DNA of 64,000 nucleotides from Bin34 sp965219935 (lineage in GTDB: Bacteria; Chloroflexota; Anaerolineae; Caldilineales; Caldilineaceae): assembly GCA_965219935.1 (NCBI GenBank), contig CBDCOU010000003.1:620001-684000 (forward strand), read 5' to 3'. Position 1 is the first letter of the stretch, and the number at the start of each line of letters is the position of its first letter. The position numbers and the translations under genes are program-made. Below the pieces are notes generated by a model. That model had not been told where the DNA came from. It did not search any database and saw nothing but the letters and a program-made list of their open reading frames with translations. Below are positions 27,017 to 36,580 of the stretch, one piece after another.

Positions 27017-27997
27017 TCAGGCCATGGTGACCAACATGTCCCGCGTGACTTCCTGCGTCAGCGGCTGGCCAGCCGCGTACAGTTGCAGCTGTTCGACAAT
27101 TAGAGCTCCCTGCCGCTTGCGGGCCTGTTCGCTCTTGCCCGCCAAGTGCGGGGTCAGCACCAAATTGGGTAGCCCGCGCAAACGGCTGTCGACAGCCAGG
27201 GGTTCGCTGTCGAAGACGTCGAGTGCGGCCTGGAAACGGTTCGTCTTCAGGGCTTCGTAGAGGGCATCGGCATTCACGGCATGGGAACGGGCCGTGTTGA
27301 TGAACAGGGCACCGTCCTGAATCATGGCCAGATGCTCCTGGGAAATCATGTGGTAGGTCTCCGGCGTGGTCGGAGCCTGGACCGTGATGACGGGACAGGT
27401 GGACATCAGGTCCTCCAGCGACACCCGAGTCACCTTCAGTTCGGCAGCCCGTTCCGGGGACAGGTACGGATCGTAGACCACAATGTCCGCGGAGAACCCG
27501 TGCAGGAGCTTGATGACGTTGCGGCCGGTGTGACCGGCTCCGATGACCCCGACCCGGGTCCCCCCCAGTTCGAAGCCCAACTCCGATGACTGGGGCCACT
27601 GTTCCCCCGCATGCATGCGACGGCTGATGTTGTGCACGTCTCGGCGGCACATCAGCATCAGCAGGATTGTCATCTCGGCCACGGCCGGCGCAATCGCGGC
27701 TGCGGCATGGACAACCTTGATGCCTCTGTTCCAGACCGGATCGGGAAGTAGACGCTTGATGGTACCGGCGGAATGGGCCACCAACTTCAGATTCGGACAG
27801 GCATCCACCACATTTTGGGAGAACGGAGGCGTCCCCCAGCCGGTGATCGCGACCTCGCAATCCCGGACCAAGGCGATCAATTCGTCCTCCGAAAGGCGCT
27901 CGTCCTCCTCCTGGTAGCGCAACGCGGCCAGCGAAGCCAGATTCTGCTGGCTCCGTTCTCCGAACAAAGCGTTGAAAAGGGATGGACTGACTGCCAC
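27017..27997 (-). CDS. D-isomer-specific 2-hydroxyacid dehydrogenase family protein
   Basis: 326 residues from GTG. The NAD-binding motif GVIGAGHTGRNV is near residue 150. The catalytic triad is Arg (NTARSHAVNADAL), Glu (DVFDSEPLAVD) and His (LTPHLAGKSE), all intact. Such enzymes reduce 2-keto acids (glyoxylate, hydroxypyruvate, phenylpyruvate) or oxidise D-2-hydroxy acids. First gene of a small operon with isochorismatase-like and VOC genes. Distinct from the frameshifted homologue at 36958-37943. Confidence 0.91.
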   Translation of the reverse strand: MAVSPSLFNALFGERSQQNLASLAALRYQEEDERLSEDELIALVRDCEVAITGWGTPPFSQNVVDACPNLKLVAHSAGTIKRLLPDPVWNRGIKVVHAAAAIAPAVAEMTILLMLMCRRDVHNISRRMHAGEQWPQSSELGFELGGTRVGVIGAGHTGRNVIKLLHGFSADIVVYDPYLSPERAAELKVTRVSLEDLMSTCPVITVQAPTTPETYHMISQEHLAMIQDGALFINTARSHAVNADALYEALKTNRFQAALDVFDSEPLAVDSRLRGLPNLVLTPHLAGKSEQARKRQGALIVEQLQLYAAGQPLTQEVTRDMLVTMA

Positions 27998-28237
27998 CGC
28001 AGCCGTTAGTGGATGCGGGTCATGGACAGGGAATCGAATGGAGGGATGGGCCGCATTCTAGCGCAGGATCCGTGTGTCCGCGTCGCCAAGGCCGAGACCG
28101 CATCGGTGCACACCGGATGCTCTGTGGCACACTGGCGCGCCGGCCGGAGGCCGACACGGGAATGGCGGGACGCAGGGTTGCCGGTCCCTGCCGTTCCGGG
28201 AGTAGCCGCACCATCCATGCAAGCCAGGAGTTTATCC

Positions 28238-28573
28238 GTGCCGTTTTTCGACTCCGACAACCGCCCGGCGCTGACACCGTTCGGCGACCAGGGGCCTGCG
28301 CTCCGGACGTTCTGGGGCGACAACATCATGATTTCACTCGTGGACATGCAGGCCGGATCGGTGGTGCCCGTCCACAGCCACCCGGAGGAACAGGCGGGTT
28401 ACGTCGTTTCCGGAACCCTGGAATTCACCATGCAGGGCGAGACCACAACGGTAGGCCCCGGCGGGGTGTTTTTCATCCCCGGCAACGTGGAGCACAGCGT
28501 GGTCGTCAAGGGGACGGAAACCGCCAGGGTGGTGGACATTTTCAGTCCGATCAGGGAAGACTACAAGTACTGA
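28238..28573 (+). CDS. small cupin-domain protein
   Basis: 111 residues from GTG at 28238, chosen because AGGAG ends seven bases before it; an in-frame ATG at 28217 has no such signal. One cupin domain: VVPVHSHPEEQAGYVVSG (metal-binding HxH, E, with the family Gly) and PGNVEHSVVVKG (second His). It may bind or isomerise a sugar or act as a small dioxygenase. It precedes a DgoD-like dehydratase by 49 bp and is probably co-transcribed. Confidence 0.85.
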   Translation: MPFFDSDNRPALTPFGDQGPALRTFWGDNIMISLVDMQAGSVVPVHSHPEEQAGYVVSGTLEFTMQGETTTVGPGGVFFIPGNVEHSVVVKGTETARVVDIFSPIREDYKY

Positions 28574-28622
28574 CAGAGGGTGGTACCGTGTTGTTTCTAT
28601 CCTTGCGCTTCCGTGCCAAACC

Positions 28623-29789
28623 ATGAAAATCACCGACGTCAAGCCCCTGTTGGCAGCCGGCGCGAGCCGGGTATATGTGTTTGTCAAAGTCGAGACGGAC
28701 CAGCCCGGTTTGGTCGGATGGGGCGAAGCCTCCCTTGAAGGCAAGCCGCGTGCCGTGGCGGGTTGCCTCCAAGACTTCGCATCCATGATTCAAGGCGAGG
28801 ACCCTCTGCGCACGGAGTTTCTTTGGCAACTGATGTATCGCAGTGGCTTTTGGAGACAGGGAGTGATCGGCCTGTCGGCGCTGTCCGGCATCGACCAGGC
28901 GCTTTGGGACATCAAGGGCAAGGAGTTTGGGCGGCCGGTGTACGAGTTGCTGGGGGGCAGGGTTCGAGACCGAGTCCGGGCCTATACCCACTTTGGTGGC
29001 GACACCGCCGACTCCGCCGCCGATTCCGCGGTGTCCAAAAAGGACGCGGGGTGGTCCGCCATCAAGACCGTACCGGTTCCGATCACCGGCATCGTGGAGG
29101 GTATCCCAAAGGTGAAACAGGCTGCCGCGTCCCTAAACGAAGTTAGACAGGCGGTGGGCGATGAAATTGACATCCTATTGGACTTGCACGGTCGTCTGAC
29201 TCCGCAAATGGCTGTCCGCTACGGTCGCGCATTCGAAGAGGCATCGCCGTTTTTTCTTGAAGAGCCTTGCCAGGCCGAAAACCCCAGGGCCATGGCGGCC
29301 GTCCGCGAAAAGCTGGATACGCCGATTGCCACGGGCGAGCGGTTGTTCACACGCTGGGGCTTCCGGGAAATCCTCGATGTCAATGCCGCCAGCATTCTGC
29401 AACCGGATTGTTGTCACGCAGGCGGCATCACGGAACTGATGAAAATCGCATCCATGGCGGATGTCCACTATGCCGGCATCGCCCCCCACAATCCCTACGG
29501 TCCGGTGTCAACGGCGGCGTGTGTCCACGCGGACTTCGCCATGCCGAACTTCGTGATTCAGGAAATGATCGACCCGGTCGACAATCCGGACGTCTACGAA
29601 CTGGTCGCGGATCCGCTGCCGGTGTCGGACGGCTGGATCGATCCCCCGACCCGGCCGGGGCTCGGAGTTGAAGTCGACGAGCAGGCCGTAGCCCGTTGCG
29701 CACCCGATTTCGATAGTGGAACGGCCGGCGGTCTAACGCGCCGGGTGTACGGTGCATTCCACTTGGACGGCGGGGTGGCAGACTCGTAG
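28623..29789 (+). CDS. galactonate dehydratase-like enzyme (enolase superfamily, mandelate racemase subgroup)
   Basis: 388 residues. The active site is D187-L-H189 (LLDLHG), E213 (FFLEEP), E239 (TGERL) and H289 (APHNPYGP). All have the same mutual spacing as the residues reported for E. coli DgoD, shifted by four. This is the acid-sugar dehydratase subgroup that yields 2-keto-3-deoxy acids. The substrate (galactonate, gluconate, arabinonate or another) is not determined. It follows the cupin gene and precedes rlmN. Start ATG at 28623 lacks a strong ribosome-binding site. Confidence 0.89.
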   Translation: MKITDVKPLLAAGASRVYVFVKVETDQPGLVGWGEASLEGKPRAVAGCLQDFASMIQGEDPLRTEFLWQLMYRSGFWRQGVIGLSALSGIDQALWDIKGKEFGRPVYELLGGRVRDRVRAYTHFGGDTADSAADSAVSKKDAGWSAIKTVPVPITGIVEGIPKVKQAAASLNEVRQAVGDEIDILLDLHGRLTPQMAVRYGRAFEEASPFFLEEPCQAENPRAMAAVREKLDTPIATGERLFTRWGFREILDVNAASILQPDCCHAGGITELMKIASMADVHYAGIAPHNPYGPVSTAACVHADFAMPNFVIQEMIDPVDNPDVYELVADPLPVSDGWIDPPTRPGLGVEVDEQAVARCAPDFDSGTAGGLTRRVYGAFHLDGGVADS

Positions 29790-29894
29790 CCTCGGGCATT
29801 CGCCGCCGGGCGGCGACACAGGCTGGACGCAGTCATCTGCAGGCCCCGAGTTTGTTCCGTACAAGCCCTTGTCCCCTTCCGAACCTTGACCGCC

Positions 29895-31004
29895 ATGCGT
29901 TCCCTGCTCGACCTGTCTCGCGATGACTTGGTGGGGTTGCTGGCCGAATGGGGATACCCGGCCTACCGGGCCAGGCAGATCCACAGTTGGGTGTTTGGAC
30001 AGTATGTTGAAGCCAGCGAGCAGATGGTCAACCTGCCGGGACCACTGCGACGGCAACTGGCGGATTGGGGGTCCGTTTGGCCACTGGAGATCGCGGACAG
30101 CCGCCTGTCGAAGTCGGGCGACACCCTCAAGGTACTGTTCCGGCTTGCCGACGGTGCCACGATCGAGGCGGTCCTGATGCTCTATGACCGGCGGCGAACC
30201 CTGTGCATCAGCAGCCAGGCCGGCTGTGCCATGGGCTGCACATTTTGCGCCACGGGCCTGGATGGTCTGACCCGCAATCTGACGGCAGGTGAAATCGTGG
30301 GACAGGTGCTGGCCCTGTCGGGTCTGTTGGCACAGCGCCGGGATTTGGCAACGGATCGCGCGCGAGCCGACGGTTCGCGGGTCACCAACGTTGTCTTCAT
30401 GGGCATGGGCGAACCCCTGCACAACTACGGTCCGGTGCGGGATGCAATCGGCGTGCTGACATCCCCCGAGGCATACGGACTGGGTGCGCGCAACATAACT
30501 GTCAGCACGATCGGCGTGGTGCCGGCCATGCGCAGGTTGGCCGGCGAAGGGCTCCAGTTAAGGCTGGCCGTCAGCCTCCACGCTCCCCATGACCACCTGC
30601 GTACCCAACTGGTGCCTCCGGGCAGGCGATGGCCCATCCGCGACATCATGGCGGCGGCGGACGAATACGTCGAACGAATCGGACGCCGGGTCACGTATGA
30701 ATATGTGATGCTCGACGGCGTCAACGACACCCTTGAACTTGGCCGACAACTCGGACGGGTGCTACGGGGACGGCGCTGCCACGTCAATCTGATTCCGTTC
30801 AATCCGATACCCGGACAGCCCTACCGGGCCACTCCGGCAGGGCGGGTTCGCGCGTTCGCGGCGCAGGTGGAGGCGAGCGGCGTACCGGTCAGCGTCCGGG
30901 TGCGCCGCGGCGTCGAGATGGATGCCGGCTGCGGCCAGCTCAGCACCAGGTTCAAGTTGGAATCGGCACCTGTCGCGCTGCAAGCCGGGGACAGTGCCGC
31001 CTAG
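29895..31004 (+). CDS. rlmN: 23S rRNA (adenine2503-C2)-methyltransferase
   Basis: 369 residues from ATG at 29895; an in-frame TTG lies three codons upstream. Radical-SAM Cys motif C111-A-M-G-C115-T-F-C118. The N-terminal helical domain has YRARQIHSWVFGQY. The second catalytic Cys of the methyl-transfer chemistry is in GVEMDAGCGQL near the C terminus. It methylates A2503 of 23S rRNA (and A37 of some tRNAs). Its stop overlaps the stop of convergent rpmB by 4 bp. Confidence 0.96.
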   Translation: MRSLLDLSRDDLVGLLAEWGYPAYRARQIHSWVFGQYVEASEQMVNLPGPLRRQLADWGSVWPLEIADSRLSKSGDTLKVLFRLADGATIEAVLMLYDRRRTLCISSQAGCAMGCTFCATGLDGLTRNLTAGEIVGQVLALSGLLAQRRDLATDRARADGSRVTNVVFMGMGEPLHNYGPVRDAIGVLTSPEAYGLGARNITVSTIGVVPAMRRLAGEGLQLRLAVSLHAPHDHLRTQLVPPGRRWPIRDIMAAADEYVERIGRRVTYEYVMLDGVNDTLELGRQLGRVLRGRRCHVNLIPFNPIPGQPYRATPAGRVRAFAAQVEASGVPVSVRVRRGVEMDAGCGQLSTRFKLESAPVALQAGDSAA

Positions 31005-31177
31005 CGACTCAGGGACTTGATGCAGGACGTGCACAGCCGCTTGGTTACCCTGCGGCCGTCCTCGATCACCTTGATCTTTTGAATGTTGGGGTGCCACTGC
31101 CTTCGGGTTGCCTTGTTCGACCAGGGTCTGTTGTTGCCGTACAGGGGGCCTTTGGCACAGTAGTCGCACTTTGGCAT
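31001..31177 (-). CDS. rpmB: 50S ribosomal protein L28, zinc-binding form
   Basis: 58 residues, MPKCDYCAKG...KRLCTSCIKSLSR. Cys4 and Cys7 with Cys49 and Cys52 form the zinc ribbon of the C+ paralogue type. PxYGNNRPWSNKATRRQWHPNIQ is the L28 core. It is divergently arranged with fakA, as often seen in Gram-positive-type genomes (rpmB next to the fakA/yloV-recG group). The stop codons of rpmB and rlmN overlap tail to tail. Confidence 0.95.
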   Translation of the reverse strand: MPKCDYCAKGPLYGNNRPWSNKATRRQWHPNIQKIKVIEDGRRVTKRLCTSCIKSLSR

Positions 31178-31573
31178 GGTTGCGTCCTCTCGACAGTCCC
31201 GATCGTGTTTCCTTCCGTGTGTGCGCCGCGCGGACGCCTGGGAGGCAGGCAGACAGTCTACTTCAACTTGTCCGTTTGGGCGGAGGTTTGACCCAACCGC
31301 GGCAGCGGCAGGGGTGTGTGGCACGTTGTCGAGGCTGCCGGGATAATCTCGCTCCGTTGGTTGTGGAGGTTGACTCGCGGCCGACCGGCCCCGAGAGTGC
31401 CGGCCGGGATCTGTGGACCAAATCCGCGGTTTTCGAACCCGGTGCCCTATCGGGACAACCGCACATCGGGGATAACCGGGTCTGAATGTCTATAATTCGC
31501 ACTCAGGGCACGGTGTCCCCGCCGTCCGGCTTGGCGGGCCTTGCCTGTTCGGTGCGAATTCAGTGAAACCCCC
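31178..31573. other. divergent intergenic region between rpmB and fakA
   Basis: About 395 bp. A TATAAT hexamer lies at 31491-31496 in the direction of fakA without a clear -35 box. No small Asp23-type ORF (as between rpmB and fakA in Bacillus) was found, and no leader motif for L28 is obvious. Confidence 0.4.
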
Positions 31574-33259
31574 GTGCAACCCCAGACAGGATCCGTATCC
31601 CGCGACGTAGCCGTCCGCATGCTTGGTGCAGCCACCGCTTGGGTTGCGCGGCACCAGGAGCGGTTGAACCGCGAAAACGTGTTTCCGGTTCCCGACGGCG
31701 ATACCGGTACCAACCTGACACTGACGTTGCAGGCGGTCGTGGAGGCTGTCGGCAGTGTGGGGCCGGACGACGCCCGGGGGGCCGTCTGGACCCGGGCCGC
31801 GCAAGCTGCCCTGGCCGGATCGAGGGGCAATTCCGGTGTCATCCTCAGCCAGTTCATGGATGGCTTCGCCGCGGAGGTGACATCGGCCGGACGTCTGGAT
31901 GCCTCCGTGTTGCCGAAGGCGTTGGCGGCGGGAGCCGGAAAGTCGCAGTCCGCGGTGGCCGAACCGCGGGAAGGTACGGTGTTGACCGTGGCCCGGGACG
32001 TTGCGGAGCATGTGGCCCGCCTGCCCGTGTCGGTCGGCTTCGACGCCTTGTTGTCCGCGGCGTGTGAGGAAGCCAGGGATTCGGTCCAACGCACCCCGGA
32101 ACTCCTGCCTGTCCTGAAGGAGGCAGGCGTCGTGGACGCCGGTGGATGGGGCTTGGCACTCTACCTGGAAGGTCTGCTCAAGGGTTTCAGGGGCGTGCAG
32201 GTTCCCGAATTCGACCCGCCGGCCGAAGCGGTTGCTCCGGCGCCCGTCGGTTATGCCAAGGGCGAAGTTCCGGCTGTTGAACACGGCTTCGACATCCAGT
32301 TCCTGGCACACCATCCAGTTCATCCCGTGGACCAAATGCGCGCCGAACTGCAGGCCATGGGCGAATATGGGTTGGTTGAAGGCAACGAGGAACTGGTCAA
32401 GGTGCACGTGCATGCGCGCGATCCGGGCACCGTGTTGTCATGGGGCTGTGCCGGTGCTTTCATCACGGATATCGTGGTCGAGAATCTGGACGCCCAGGCG
32501 GCTGCCACGGCGAAGGACCGGGCATCGACACGAGACCAAGGGACAGTGCATTTGGTTCAGCCGGCCCGATCCAATGAACTGGCCCTGGTGGCGGTGGCGG
32601 CCGGTCCGGGGTTCGCTGAATTGTTCGAATCACTGGGAGCCAATTGCTTGATTCGGTGCAACGATACCTACAACCCCTCGGTGGGCCAGTTTCAGGATGC
32701 CATCCGGACAGCTGGAGGCAGCCACGTGCTCGTGCTGCCCAACCACAGCAATGCCCTGCCGGCAGCGCAGGCTGCCATAGCTGGTTTGCCACCCGCCTCG
32801 GCGACTGTGATTGACACCCCCTTTGTATTGTCCGGCGTGGCCGCGATGTACAGGTTCGAACCAAGCGGGGGACCGCGGGATTCGGTTGTGGACGGAATGC
32901 AGGACGCAGCGGATGCATCCGTGTACGGCTCCGTCGCCAAGTCCGTGCGCAATTCCGGTTCGGAGCGTGGGCCGGTGTTGGAGGGACAGTTCATTGCGCT
33001 CGCCGACGGCGAAACCGTGCTGGGGGGGTGGACCCAGGTCGAGGATGCAGTGGACTGTCTGCTGAGGGAGTACCTTCAGCCCCGGTTTGCATCGGTTCAG
33101 GAAGGGCAGGCGGAGTTCCTGACCGTGTACCGCGGAGCCGACGCCAAACCTGAGCAGGATGCGGCCGTGGAGGCACTGGTTGCCGCTGCCACGTCACTCG
33201 ACCTGGAGTGGGTGGACACCCGCCAACAGAACCACATGTACCTGTTCGCGATCGAGTAG
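31574..33259 (+). CDS. fakA: DAK2-domain protein, fatty acid kinase A (FakA)-like
   Basis: 561 residues from GTG at 31574; an in-frame TTG at 31541 is possible. The N-terminal DhaL/DAK2 domain carries NVFPVPDGDTGTNLTLTL with the two Asp that hold ATP-Mg, SRGNSGVILSQFMDGF, and VVDAGGWGLALYLEG. The C-terminal FakA domain includes VLVLPNHSNALPAAQAA and ALADGETVLGG. FakA phosphorylates fatty acids held by a DegV/FakB protein, and the next gene is a degV, so the pair forms a fatty-acid kinase system for exogenous fatty acids. Confidence 0.92.
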   Translation: MQPQTGSVSRDVAVRMLGAATAWVARHQERLNRENVFPVPDGDTGTNLTLTLQAVVEAVGSVGPDDARGAVWTRAAQAALAGSRGNSGVILSQFMDGFAAEVTSAGRLDASVLPKALAAGAGKSQSAVAEPREGTVLTVARDVAEHVARLPVSVGFDALLSAACEEARDSVQRTPELLPVLKEAGVVDAGGWGLALYLEGLLKGFRGVQVPEFDPPAEAVAPAPVGYAKGEVPAVEHGFDIQFLAHHPVHPVDQMRAELQAMGEYGLVEGNEELVKVHVHARDPGTVLSWGCAGAFITDIVVENLDAQAAATAKDRASTRDQGTVHLVQPARSNELALVAVAAGPGFAELFESLGANCLIRCNDTYNPSVGQFQDAIRTAGGSHVLVLPNHSNALPAAQAAIAGLPPASATVIDTPFVLSGVAAMYRFEPSGGPRDSVVDGMQDAADASVYGSVAKSVRNSGSERGPVLEGQFIALADGETVLGGWTQVEDAVDCLLREYLQPRFASVQEGQAEFLTVYRGADAKPEQDAAVEALVAAATSLDLEWVDTRQQNHMYLFAIE

Positions 33260-33290
33260 CAGGCGTCCTTGGCCGGCGTCGAACATCTTC

Positions 33291-34133
33291 ATGCAGGGCA
33301 CCGCGATCATCACTGACAGCAATGCCTTTCTTTGGACGGGCCTGCCGGTGTTCACGATTCCCCATCGCATCCGCCTGCTTGGGCAGGAAATAGAGGATAC
33401 GGAACTCACGGCGGATGCCATGTTCGACCGATTGGTTCGTTCGGGACGGTGCCCGTCCGCCGCTCTGCCGGAAGTAGTGCCACCGAAGCCCGATGCGGTG
33501 CGGGCGACCCTTGAGTTGGCGGCCCGCGAGAGCCAGAGCATCGTCGCGATTCACAGCAGTTGCATGGTGAGTCCCATCCATCAGGCGGTGGCGAGCGCGA
33601 GCCGGGACCTGGCAGGCGTATCCGTACGCGTCATCGACTCGCGCAGTGTTTCCTTGGGACTGGGATTCCTCGTTGAGACGGCGGCCGCGGCCGCCGCCGC
33701 GGGCTCGGGCATGAATCGGATTACCCGGGATGTGGCCGGCACGGCTCCCAGACTGTTCGCCTCCTTCTTCGCCGAAAGTCTCCATTATCTCGAGCGAAGC
33801 ACCGGCCTCACGGCCTCTTTGAGCCGACTGGGATCACTGTTGGGGATCAAGCCCCTGTTGACGATGGAGGAAGGCAGGCTGATCCCCATCGAGAAAGTTT
33901 GTAGCCGGGAGCAGTTGACCGACACACTGTGCGCCCATGTCCTGGAATACACGCAGATCGAAAAAATTGGCATCATGCACCATGCCTATGCCGATGTGGT
34001 GACCCGTCTGCGGGAACGCCTGCCCCAGGAAATCCCGGGGCTCAGCGTGGTGGATCTGCCGTATCCGCCCGGATTGGCGGCCCAACTGGGGCCCAATGTG
34101 GTCGGTGTCCTGGTGGTGGAGGGATGCCTGTGA
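33291..34133 (+). CDS. degV: DegV family (FakB-type fatty acid-binding) protein
   Basis: 280 residues from ATG at 33291. The N terminus is AIITDSNAF and VFTIPHRIRLLG; the fold includes VAIHSSCMVSPIHQAV and VRVIDSRSVSLGLG. The fatty-acid carboxylate site is usually DSR/S-x-T; here the strand reads VIDSRS with LGLGFLVE following. It should present the acyl chain to FakA, whose gene ends 31 bp upstream. The 3' end overlaps recG by 4 bp. Confidence 0.88.
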   Translation: MQGTAIITDSNAFLWTGLPVFTIPHRIRLLGQEIEDTELTADAMFDRLVRSGRCPSAALPEVVPPKPDAVRATLELAARESQSIVAIHSSCMVSPIHQAVASASRDLAGVSVRVIDSRSVSLGLGFLVETAAAAAAAGSGMNRITRDVAGTAPRLFASFFAESLHYLERSTGLTASLSRLGSLLGIKPLLTMEEGRLIPIEKVCSREQLTDTLCAHVLEYTQIEKIGIMHHAYADVVTRLRERLPQEIPGLSVVDLPYPPGLAAQLGPNVVGVLVVEGCL

Positions 34134-36580
34134 TTGGGGACGCGCCAAGTCAGACTGGCATGGCGCTCCTGGCGCGCCTGGGGCTGGTCCTCGATCTGGA
34201 AGAAGCACAGGGATTTGCCAATCGCAGCACCCCTTGGGGCATGCGGAAGTTGGGGATCAGCTGGGCCCACGCGGCCCAGACGACCGGTTTGGCCACGGAT
34301 TCCATTGAGACGGTCGCGGAGTTGTTGGGACTGTACGACGATTGCGAACATTTGCGGCCGTCCCTGCTTCGGCACCTGCGCGGCTGGTGCGAGGGCTCGG
34401 CCCGAAGCGGGGCGGACTTGGACGCGGAGGAAGAGGAGGATGAACTGCACGCGGCCATGAACGATCGACATGCCGGGCGGGACCTGGTGGCAGCCGATGC
34501 CGGTCTGGATGATTCGGTCACGGCTGTGCGAGGCGTGGGACCGGCGATGGCCGAAAGGCTGGCACAACTGGATGTCCACACCTTGGGGGATCTTTTGTTT
34601 TTTTTCCCAAGGCGGTATCAGATGTTCGACAACCTGCAACTCAGTGAACTGGAACCCGGACGCGCCGTGTCCGTGATGGGACGCGTTGTGACCGGCAGCA
34701 AGGCGCGTTTCCGTTACGGCAAACATGTGGGAAAGACGGGAATCCGGGCACGGATTGTGGACGGTTCCGGGGAAGTCGAGTTGATTTGGTGGAATCAGTG
34801 GATCTTCAATGCGATTGATGAAGGGGGTCTCTACCACATTTACGGCCAAGTCGAACAGCGGGGAACGCGGTGCTTTATCAACAATCCCCAGATGCAGCCC
34901 ATTGACGGCCGTACCGTTCGACAAAATCTTGACCTTGCCGCCCGCGGGCACATGCCCCGTCACACCTGCTTTCCCATTTATCGGCTGTCGGCCGGGCTGA
35001 CAAACAGTTTTGTACGCAAGCTGGTTGGCGGCCTCCTGGATGCGCGGTTGCACCAGCAGCTTAACGATCCCTTGTCGGGGGACCTGCGACAGCGCTATGA
35101 CCTTCCTTCCCTGTGGATGACGCTCAAGATGCTCCACCAACCTGCGGATGAGGAGGAGTGGGTTAGGGCACGCCGGCGGATGGCGTTCCAGGAACTGTAT
35201 GAAATGCACAACCGCATCCGAGCCGACCGCAGGGCGTGGCTCGAGCGGCAGGCACCGCGCATGGCGGCTCAACCAACGTTCATCGCCGAATACGCCGCTT
35301 CGCTGCCGTTTCGGCTCACGCAAGAACAGCAACACGCGGTGATTGAAATTCTGGATGATTTGGACGACGATGTTCCGGCCCGGCGCATTTTGCGCGGTGA
35401 AGCCGGCAGCGGCAAGACCGCGGTCGTTGCTGCAGCCATGATGCTGGCTGCGGACCTGGGGTTTCAGGCCGTGATGATTGCGCCCACGCAGTTGCTGGCG
35501 CGCCAACATCGGGACACGCTTGAGGCGCTGGTCAGGGGCATGAAGGGCGATCGGGCATTGGATCCGGTCCAAGTGGACCTGCTGGCGGGTTCCCAGACCC
35601 AGGCGGAGCAGTCCGAAGTCCGTACGCGGCTGGCCAACGGCCAAAGCCGCATCGTGGTTGGCACTACGGCCTTGGTGCAGTCGCAAGTGCGGTTCCACAA
35701 TCTTGGATTGCTGGTGGTCGACGAGGAACACCGATTCGGCGTGAACCAGCGGGAAAGGGTCTCCGACGAGCTGCATGGCGCACCGGGGAACCTCACACCA
35801 CACCTGATATCGATGTCGGCCACGCCGATTCCGCGTTCGCTCAACAGGATACTGACCGGCTTCTCCGATGTCTCCGAAATTCGCAGCCGGCCGGCCGGCC
35901 GGCTGCCTATCCGGACCCTTCTCCGCGGACCGGAGGATCGGCGACAGGTGCACCGTCACCTGCGGCGGCAAGTTGCGGAAGGCCGACAGGCCTGCATCGT
36001 CTATCCCCGCATCGACGCGGACCGGCACGAGGCGTCGGTGGGTGCGGTGGCAACGGAGTTCGAGTGGCTGGCCCGGGATGTGTTCCCCGACCTGCGGATG
36101 GCCAAGCTCCATGGGCGCATGGACCAGGCCGAGGCGGACGCGGCGATGGAAGGATTCCGCCAGGGGAATATTGATGTGCTGGTGGCCACCTCGGTCATCG
36201 AAGTTGGCATCGATGTCCCCAATGCCACGTTGATGCTCATCGAAAACGCCGAACACTACGGGCTGGCCCAACTGCACCAGTTGCGCAGCCGGGTGGGGCG
36301 GGGAAATCACCCCGGGACGTGTGTTCTGATTTGCGGCACGGCCGATCAGGAGGCCCGGGAACGACTGGAACTCCTGACGTCGTTGGACAATGGTTTCGAA
36401 ATCGCCGAACACGACTTGAAGCAGCGGGGGCCGGGTGAACTCATGGGTACGCGGCAGACCGGTCTGCCGGACTTGGACAGGGCCGGCTGGATCGACAATC
36501 AGGTTGTGGAGTGGATCGCACGCGAATTTCCGGAACCGGACAAATCCGATTCATCCATGCAACCCGCCATACCTTTCTAG
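34130..36580 (+). CDS. recG: ATP-dependent DNA helicase RecG
   Basis: 816 residues from GTG at 34130, which is 7 bp after GGTGGAGG; ATG at 34124 is the in-frame alternative. The wedge domain starts AVRGVGPAMAERLAQLDVHTLGDLLFFFPRRYQ. Helicase motifs are GEAGSGKT (Walker A, about 423), VVDEEHRFGVNQR (Walker B, about 531), SATPIPRSL and ATSVIEVGIDVPNATLM with the QLHQLRSRVGRG motif VI. It drives branch migration and rescue of stalled forks. An N-terminal acidic stretch (EEEEDELH) is extra. It is co-transcribed with fakA and degV. Confidence 0.95.
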   Translation: MIGDAPSQTGMALLARLGLVLDLEEAQGFANRSTPWGMRKLGISWAHAAQTTGLATDSIETVAELLGLYDDCEHLRPSLLRHLRGWCEGSARSGADLDAEEEEDELHAAMNDRHAGRDLVAADAGLDDSVTAVRGVGPAMAERLAQLDVHTLGDLLFFFPRRYQMFDNLQLSELEPGRAVSVMGRVVTGSKARFRYGKHVGKTGIRARIVDGSGEVELIWWNQWIFNAIDEGGLYHIYGQVEQRGTRCFINNPQMQPIDGRTVRQNLDLAARGHMPRHTCFPIYRLSAGLTNSFVRKLVGGLLDARLHQQLNDPLSGDLRQRYDLPSLWMTLKMLHQPADEEEWVRARRRMAFQELYEMHNRIRADRRAWLERQAPRMAAQPTFIAEYAASLPFRLTQEQQHAVIEILDDLDDDVPARRILRGEAGSGKTAVVAAAMMLAADLGFQAVMIAPTQLLARQHRDTLEALVRGMKGDRALDPVQVDLLAGSQTQAEQSEVRTRLANGQSRIVVGTTALVQSQVRFHNLGLLVVDEEHRFGVNQRERVSDELHGAPGNLTPHLISMSATPIPRSLNRILTGFSDVSEIRSRPAGRLPIRTLLRGPEDRRQVHRHLRRQVAEGRQACIVYPRIDADRHEASVGAVATEFEWLARDVFPDLRMAKLHGRMDQAEADAAMEGFRQGNIDVLVATSVIEVGIDVPNATLMLIENAEHYGLAQLHQLRSRVGRGNHPGTCVLICGTADQEARERLELLTSLDNGFEIAEHDLKQRGPGELMGTRQTGLPDLDRAGWIDNQVVEWIAREFPEPDKSDSSMQPAIPF

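Noticed and set aside
33986..36412. Long open frame of about 800 codons on the minus strand, opposite recG
   Set aside because: Antisense shadow of recG; residue composition is unusual and no domain is recognisable.
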